Shown here: positions 58,459 through 64,000 of the stretch, piece by piece | Layout of the letters: each line of letters begins with the position of its first letter | How positions within the stretch are numbered: position 1 is the stretch's first letter | From: Ilyonectria destructans | Taxonomy: Eukaryota; Ascomycota; Sordariomycetes; Hypocreales; Nectriaceae | Direction: 5' to 3' | Assembly: GCA_020740775.1 (NCBI GenBank) | Contig: JAHEWK010000001.1 | Span: forward strand, 3,224,001 to 3,288,000 | DNA: 64,000 nucleotides | Notes under the pieces: model-generated | Databases searched by the model: none | What the model was told of the DNA's origin: nothing | What the model saw: only the letters and a program-made list of their open reading frames with translations | Program-made: the position numbers and the translations under genes

Positions 58459-60984
58459 GAATCCAGAGAACAGCAGGATGGTCCCGTTGAGGACGAAGAA
58501 GAAAAGATATAACAGATCACTCATCTCGAGATTGTATCAACCCCCAGCGAAAACACCAATGCTTTTTTGGTTTTATGAATTCACGACGGATATTGAAGGC
58601 CACCCAGTTTCGGTTTAGGACCTTTTTTTCATGTAATAAGAGCGGAGTCATGTACCTTTTTGCCACCCATGGCTTTTGTCGTTTGCTAGGACAAGTTGAC
58701 GAGGAAGACGGGTGGATGGTTTGAGGATTTGAGGATGAAGATTGGTGATGGGGAAAGTTGAAGAACCAAATTGGCTATCAGACAACACGGCACGGTACAG
58801 CGCGACAGGCTTTGCGAGATCTGTTTTTTCACTGGAATAGAGTTCGCCTCTCTTTCTCCTGCTAGGGCATAGAAATCAACCCCACATCAGTCATCACAAT
58901 CACCGTGTCCTCTCATTTGTCTCTTCGTGATATGCATGTGAACACTAACGTAACCTCCGCGCGCTCGTCTATCTAACACAGCTCCAAACGCTGGTCAGTG
59001 ATGACTCTTGCAACTGCTAAGGGGTGTCATTATCACATTCCTGCCATCAAAGCGAGGTCTTGCTGCGAACGACCAACCAACAGTGGCATGTCTCCCGCAA
59101 AGTCCCTCACACAATGATCCCGGCACCAACTCCCAACACCAATTCCCGTAGTCCTAGATTCCAGCTCTACAGGGATAAGTACCACCTCGGAAAGTAGTTA
59201 CGCACACGCCCCCGGTTGACTCATTGGCCGGCCAGACACTCGATTGGTGGCAGGAATGTGCAATATGTGCATGTGTCACTGTTGCGCGCTGGATCTGGAC
59301 TTCGACCCACGACGGCGACGAATAGCTCAAGACCGGATCCGAATCAACATGGACCCGAGGGATCTAGTACATGACTAGGGCATCGATATGGTTACAGCTG
59401 GGCCCATACTTGCCTCGAGAGCTTGCGGGTTGATCAACGGGCAGTTCCGGGGTAACGTCCCTATCTGTCGAGACAACACACAGTCATTGAGGGAGTGTCG
59501 GAAGATAGCCCAATTTACATCGCGGCGGCCATAACAACCTCGGGGAATTGGAACTAGGCCACCTGACACTTTATCTTTGGGGTGATGTTGAGGAGAGTTG
59601 TGACAGGGATGACAAGCTGCTGGCTGGAGACCCTTCAGCATCATTTTGGAGGACCCGACGCTTTCTATGAGGCTTGGTATGTTAACATCCCCACCCCCAC
59701 GATCTGTAACCCATGTCGTGGTATGCCCTGTACATACTAACGGGCCTCCGATGGGGCAGCTATGATGCCACCACGGGGCGACGCAACCTACACAGCCTTT
59801 TCGAACTCGAAACCCGACCATATATCATGACTGTGTATTTGACTCTTCTCACATCTTTGGCTAATGGGTTTGGTCTTTGCAGCTGTGTTGGTGATGGCCG
59901 AGGCGAGGTCGGCATTCTCGGGCCCAGTGTTACAGTTTAACACATCACTGTGGGTTGACGGACAAAGAGACACCTTGGAAGCTAAGAGATAGACAATGTT
60001 CCGCATGACGTATATCATTTTAAGTCTATTTTAGTCACATAGCTATATCCTGGCTCGATGTTTTCGGATACTTGCGATCCCTAGTTGGTGGCAGCAAGCG
60101 AAAGACTAAACGATTACGCAGTTTTACTGCAAGTCACTAGATCACTACGTCACCCATATCCAAACCAGTTCTTTATTCTTTACCAAGCTCAACCATTGTC
60201 AACGCGAGGTCCAGGCAGCCATCGCCAGCTTCTACTCCTGTATCCGTCTCACCGTTCGCCACGAATATACCCAAAACATTGCTCATCGATAACAAGCTTT
60301 ACGCAGTCGAATGGATATTCCATTGCCGCCCTGTTACCTCTGTCTAGCACTATAGCAATAACAGAATCTCAATCATGGATAGGCCACCAACCTTCACCAG
60401 CTAATTCGTTCGCTCACCCCCGGGTCGCTCTCCGCGGTCCTAGCCGCTTAACGATCTATTTGGTTTTTTTAGCTTTACTCAACATCATCAGATAGATCAA
60501 AGCCATGCAGTAGTTGCAAACAATAGGAGCACACATTTAGCACTACACCCACTACCAGAAGATACAATAGGTTATACAGTCAGGTTGTAGCACACTTCCC
60601 TTTGCCTTGAGCTTTCCAAACGTGGGCCTTGGAAACTGTGACATGCACAACGAAAACGCAATAGATGCAAACATTAGGTTCCCTCGTTCATCGAGGGGCT
60701 TAACGATCTATGGTGGATGATCCCACCCAGCTTCCGGAGAACACTCGTAAGCATTCACATGCTATGTGTTAGTGAATCCCGTGTCATATCTACCGGATGG
60801 CCTGTACCGGATTCTCATGTTCGATGCAAGTTGTCTTGCGATCTAGGGTTGTAACCTATTAGTTCTTACTTCCTCCAGGGGCTTTACGCGACGAGCATGT
60901 TCGGGTTCTTTCAGGAACCGCCACATGTATTGAGCAGGGCCTTGGGGATCATCAAGCATATTTCTATTCTGGGGTATTCTATCT
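58459..60984. other. Intergenic region between convergent genes
   Basis: About 2.5 kb. Frames at 59.4-60.5 kb are short, with no motifs or coding bias. The sequence CTTAACGATCTAT occurs twice (near 60448 and 60700) without a longer shared context. No RNA gene is recognised. Confidence 0.45.
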
Positions 60985-62052
60985 CTATATCAGAAGGACC
61001 AGTGTCCCTATGGCCAGGATCAACGCCACGGCCGGACATCCAGCAGTCCGGGGCGCCTTGGAGCCATCCTCTGATGACTGCGCTGCAGAAGCGGCGTCAG
61101 TTGTGGACTGAGCCTCCTTGTCATCCACCACCGCCGAAGCAGTCTCCAGCGCACCTGTCGCTGAAGTCGATCCGTTCGACGCGCCAGGTGTCATTGATGG
61201 TGAGGTCGTTGAGATCATCGTTGAAGTTGCATCGGTGGGAAGCACCTCTGGGCTTTCGAGCCACCCTCTAGAGGCCGCATCTTCGATGCCCTTAAACCAA
61301 AGCTCAGCCATCTTCTGGTATCCTGCGGAGTCTGGGTGCGTTCCGTCGACGAGATCTCCCTCCTGGGGTCCGTCACTCGAATGCATGTCGACAAGGATGA
61401 CCTTCCTCGATTCGGCCGTCATGTTTTCGGCGAGAACCTTGAACTGCTTGTTCACCTCCAGCACTCTCTCTTCCACATCAGAGTCCCCGTTGACCAGCAG
61501 CGTTGACAATATGACGGTTGCTTTGGATGAGGTTTTCCACAGGTACCTGAGCATCTCCTCCATGCGGCCGGCCGCGTTCTCGATATCGTAGTCTTGGACA
61601 CAGTCGTTGGTGCCAACGTTGATGGTGATGAGGTTGGGGAGTAGCTCGGGGACCGATGCCTTGGCCTTCTCGAGGACTTGATCAATTCTCAGGCCATTCC
61701 AACCTTCGTTTTGGTTGTCGTCCATGTCTCCAGACTCGCGGGATCCGACCATGTCAACTTTATTCCCATCGGCCACGAGGAGGTCCCGCAATGTTTTGCG
61801 GTAGCCATTGCCATCGTCAGACCCCTTGCCATCTGTGATGGAGGCGCCTAGGGGCATCAACCGGAGCTCGACGTTGCCCCCAACCATGACTTTGGCGTCA
61901 TCGATGTTGTCGTTTCGGGTGGCGTAAGCTTAAAATAAAGGTGAGTGCTAGGTCTCGTCCTGTCTTAGTCTCGAGATTCACTCACCTGGCACTGTAAGGG
62001 CGAGGCCAAGCACGGCCAATTGTCCGAGAGGCTTCAAAAGGGACCGCATCAT
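60985..62052 (-). CDS. Secreted SGNH/GDSL esterase, probably GPI-anchored (CE3-like)
   Basis: Exons 62052-61986 and 61928-60985 give 336 aa. Exon 1 encodes the signal peptide (MMRSLLKPLGQLAVLGLALTVPAYA); the join is G|CT. SGNH blocks: LMPLGASITDG with nucleophile Ser52, VGTNDC with Asn130, and DGTHPDSAGY with Asp217 and His220. The pattern resembles fungal CE3 acetylxylan-esterase-type proteins; the substrate is not known. After the catalytic domain comes a Ser/Thr/Ala-rich stretch (about 245-318) and a hydrophobic end (AVALILAIGTLVLLI), the layout of a GPI-anchor signal, so the enzyme may be held at the plasma membrane or wall. Intron 57 nt, acceptor TTTTAAG. The start could also be the second Met (62049). 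Divergent from the ASNSD1-like gene. Confidence 0.9.
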
Positions 62053-62909
62053 TGTAGCTGAGCAGCAGTTTGTGTGAGGTGAGCTGGAATCGGGAAACGG
62101 AAGAGAAGGAAACAAAACATTCACGGGAAATCGCAGCTATTATACGATGATGACGCTAACACGGCTCAGCCCCTGTCTCCATCTACATGCAACCGAGATG
62201 TAACCAACCCAGAGCCGCAGATCAACACAACCCCACTGAGACTGCGGAGGCGCTCAACCCCTAGCAACTGCATCAATTTGTCGCCTCACTATTGCACAGT
62301 TGCCTTTCAGAGCTAAAAGAGCCTGTAGCGCATCCTGCATCATGCGGCTTTGACTGGTCTTGGGTTGACAGCTCCATGGTGGCTTGAATTCCATCCCGTC
62401 TTGGCTCTATATATGTATGCCATTGGCAGTAGTGCCGCCATTCATGTATTCATCGTACCAGCTGGACGCCCCGTGTTCTTTCTTTAGACTGCATCTGCAC
62501 ATTGCATCGCCACCACCAGTTGCTTCTGGCAACAGCCTGTCGTTGTGTAGCATCCTTTGATCGGCTGTGCTGATTGCTTATTGTGAGGTGGATCCTGTGT
62601 TTCAAACCAAAGTTGGGTTGCATGCGGAGAAGTCGGCTTTATTTTCCATGGATATTTAAGGGGGATTGGTACCGTGCTACTAAACTTAGGAAGATCAACC
62701 CAGCAGTAAGCCAGAGAGTAGCAGATCCATAAGACGAGTAGGGCAGTGCAGTATTGCAGTCTTTCGTGATATCACGGTCGCCCGTATAGGGTAAGCCAGC
62801 CCACAAGCAGCTGATGTCATAAGTGGGGAAACAGCAAGTTCTCCAAACGCCAGAATCTTTAAATGCTTCTCCAACAAACGCGTTTCATCCCATCGCTTTG
62901 ACGCGCAAA
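62053..62909. promoter_or_regulatory. Divergent promoter region of the esterase and the ASNSD1-like gene
   Basis: 857 bp. A CTATATATG element lies at about 62405, a possible TATA box for either gene. No gene is supported. Confidence 0.45.
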
Positions 62910-64000
62910 ATGTGCGGCATCCATGCTGCCATTTCGTCGTCCCCCGACTCTGTCATCTCACCCGAGCTCACCCAATGTCTTGCAAAGAGAGGCCCCGACC
63001 ACACTGGAACCGTGCAGACGCAGGTCGCCAGTAGGGACCCAGAACAAGCCGCGCGCTTCCTGACCTTTACGTCAACGGTGCTTTCACTCCGAGGCGACCA
63101 CGTGGCCAAACAGCCGCTCGTTGACGATGCTTCCGGATCCGTCCTCTGCTGGAACGGCGAGGCGTGGGGTATTCGAGGAGAACCCGTCCAAGGCAATGAC
63201 GGCGAGGCGGTCTTGGCCCTGCTGACTGAGGCGAGCCGTAGTGCGGCAGACTCAGATGGCGTTCTCGATGCTCTACGTGCAATCGAAGGCCCCTTTGCCT
63301 TCATTTACTTTGACAAACCCGCAGAGCGCATGTACTACGGCCGCGATCGTTTGGGTCGCCGGTCGCTGCTTGTGAAAGCAGGCCGACCGTTTGTCCTATC
63401 CAGCGTTGCAGAAACTCCGGCTGAAGGCTGGACGGAGGTTGAGGCTGATGGATGCTATGTACTTGCGCTGGACGAGGGTGACTTGGTTACTGACATGATA
63501 CCTACTCGACATGACTGGGCTCATGATCCTTCCCTAGTGAGTCCCCTCGCACTGGTCTCCTCGGGATCCTAATCTTACTACTTACCTCTGCAGGTGTCAA
63601 GCATCGGAGTTTTCAACACGGAGATACCACAGGTACCCTTCAGGCTGGCTCTCAATTCGAGGTCAGTCCAGGCCTTACAACAGCATCTCATTGAATCGCT
63701 GAGACTTCGGGTCCTTGACGTGCCCTTGCCTCCTCAAGCGTCTGATACAGATGCAAGGATCGCGGTTCTTTTCTCAGGAGGACTTGACTGTACCGTTCTG
63801 GCGCGGCTTTCCCACGGCCTAGTGCCCTTGAAGCAGTCGATTGACCTGATCAATGTTGCATTTGAGAACCCCCGAATTGGAGCTCAACATCCTGACTGTT
63901 CCCGAAACGATCTTTACGAAAAATGCCCAGATCGGATGACCGGGAGGAGCGCCTTTGCAGAACTTACCAAAATCTGCCCTGAGCGAGCATGGCGCTTCGT
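62910..64000 (+). CDS. Asparagine synthetase domain-containing protein 1-like (5' part)
   Basis: Starts at 62910 (MCGIHAAI) and runs off the right edge. Exons 62910-63536 and 63594-64000 or beyond; the join (57-nt intron) gives WAHDPSLVSSIGVFN. The N-terminal part is a class II glutamine amidotransferase-like domain with Cys2 and RGPDHTG, WNGEAWG and GRDRLGRRSLL, the pattern of AsnB-type proteins. From about residue 265 the synthetase domain starts with the PP-loop FSGGLDCTVLARL. The short, divergent N-terminal half and the compact spacing fit the ASNSD1 family rather than true asparagine synthetase, and its enzymatic role is poorly known. An in-frame upstream region without ATG support (62823) was not used. 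Confidence 0.9.

Noticed and set aside
60085..60495. 136-codon plus-strand frame
   Set aside because: No motifs or codon bias; the surrounding DNA is non-coding in character.
60448..60713. Two copies of CTTAACGATCTAT as possible ends of a small transposon
   Set aside because: The shared sequence stops after 13 bases, flanks differ and no target-site duplication is seen.

Overview
The window is nuclear DNA of a filamentous ascomycete (Pezizomycotina, most likely a Sordariomycete). The signs are short GT-AG introns of about 50-100 nt with CTAAC-like branch sites, codons that favour C in the third position, multi-exon genes on both strands, wide GC-rich intergenic regions with pyrimidine-rich leaders, and protein families typical of such fungi (Atg10, Pmt4, GT69, Vps10). 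The genus is not claimed. Gene models were built by eye: exon joins were chosen so that the frame and conserved family motifs are both restored, and total CDS lengths were checked to be multiples of three.

Layout. 0.7-2.6 kb: ADE17 (last two steps of IMP synthesis). 7.3-10.6 kb: a conserved-looking protein of unknown function with a 1-kb intron. 12.7-17.3 kb (minus): VPS10 sorting receptor. 19.8-22.1 kb: NTF2-like protein with five C-terminal repeats. 23.3-25.3 kb (minus): amino-acid permease. 27.7-29.8 kb (minus): GH47 alpha-1,2-mannosidase. 30.3-32.5 kb: a broken gene coding for a 14-unit Cys/His finger array joined to a DEDDh exonuclease-like domain. 32.7-34.4 kb (minus): argininosuccinate lyase. 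35.5-40.2 kb: a compact housekeeping block with ATG10, a U1A/U2B''-type snRNP protein, Arp2/3 subunit 1 and a RidA/Mmf1 protein. 41.7 kb: secreted double-psi beta-barrel protein. 43.8-48.3 kb: PMT4 followed in tandem by a GT69 (CAP59/CMT1-like) glycosyltransferase. 50.3 kb: unknown Cys-rich/Arg-Glu-repeat protein. 56.1-58.5 kb: C2H2 transcription factor behind a 1.1-kb leader with no ATG. 61.0-62.1 kb (minus): GPI-anchored-looking SGNH esterase. 62.9 kb to the window end: ASNSD1-like protein, cut by the window edge.

Most genes are unlinked housekeeping functions and no biosynthetic cluster is visible. Three glycosylation genes (GH47 mannosidase, PMT4, GT69) lie within 21 kb, but only the last two are adjacent. 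The least ordinary item is the finger-array/exonuclease gene, which appears recently disabled. Also of note are a RidA gene whose mitochondrial start codon lies inside a consensus 5' splice site, and a group of stop-free introns of length 3n.
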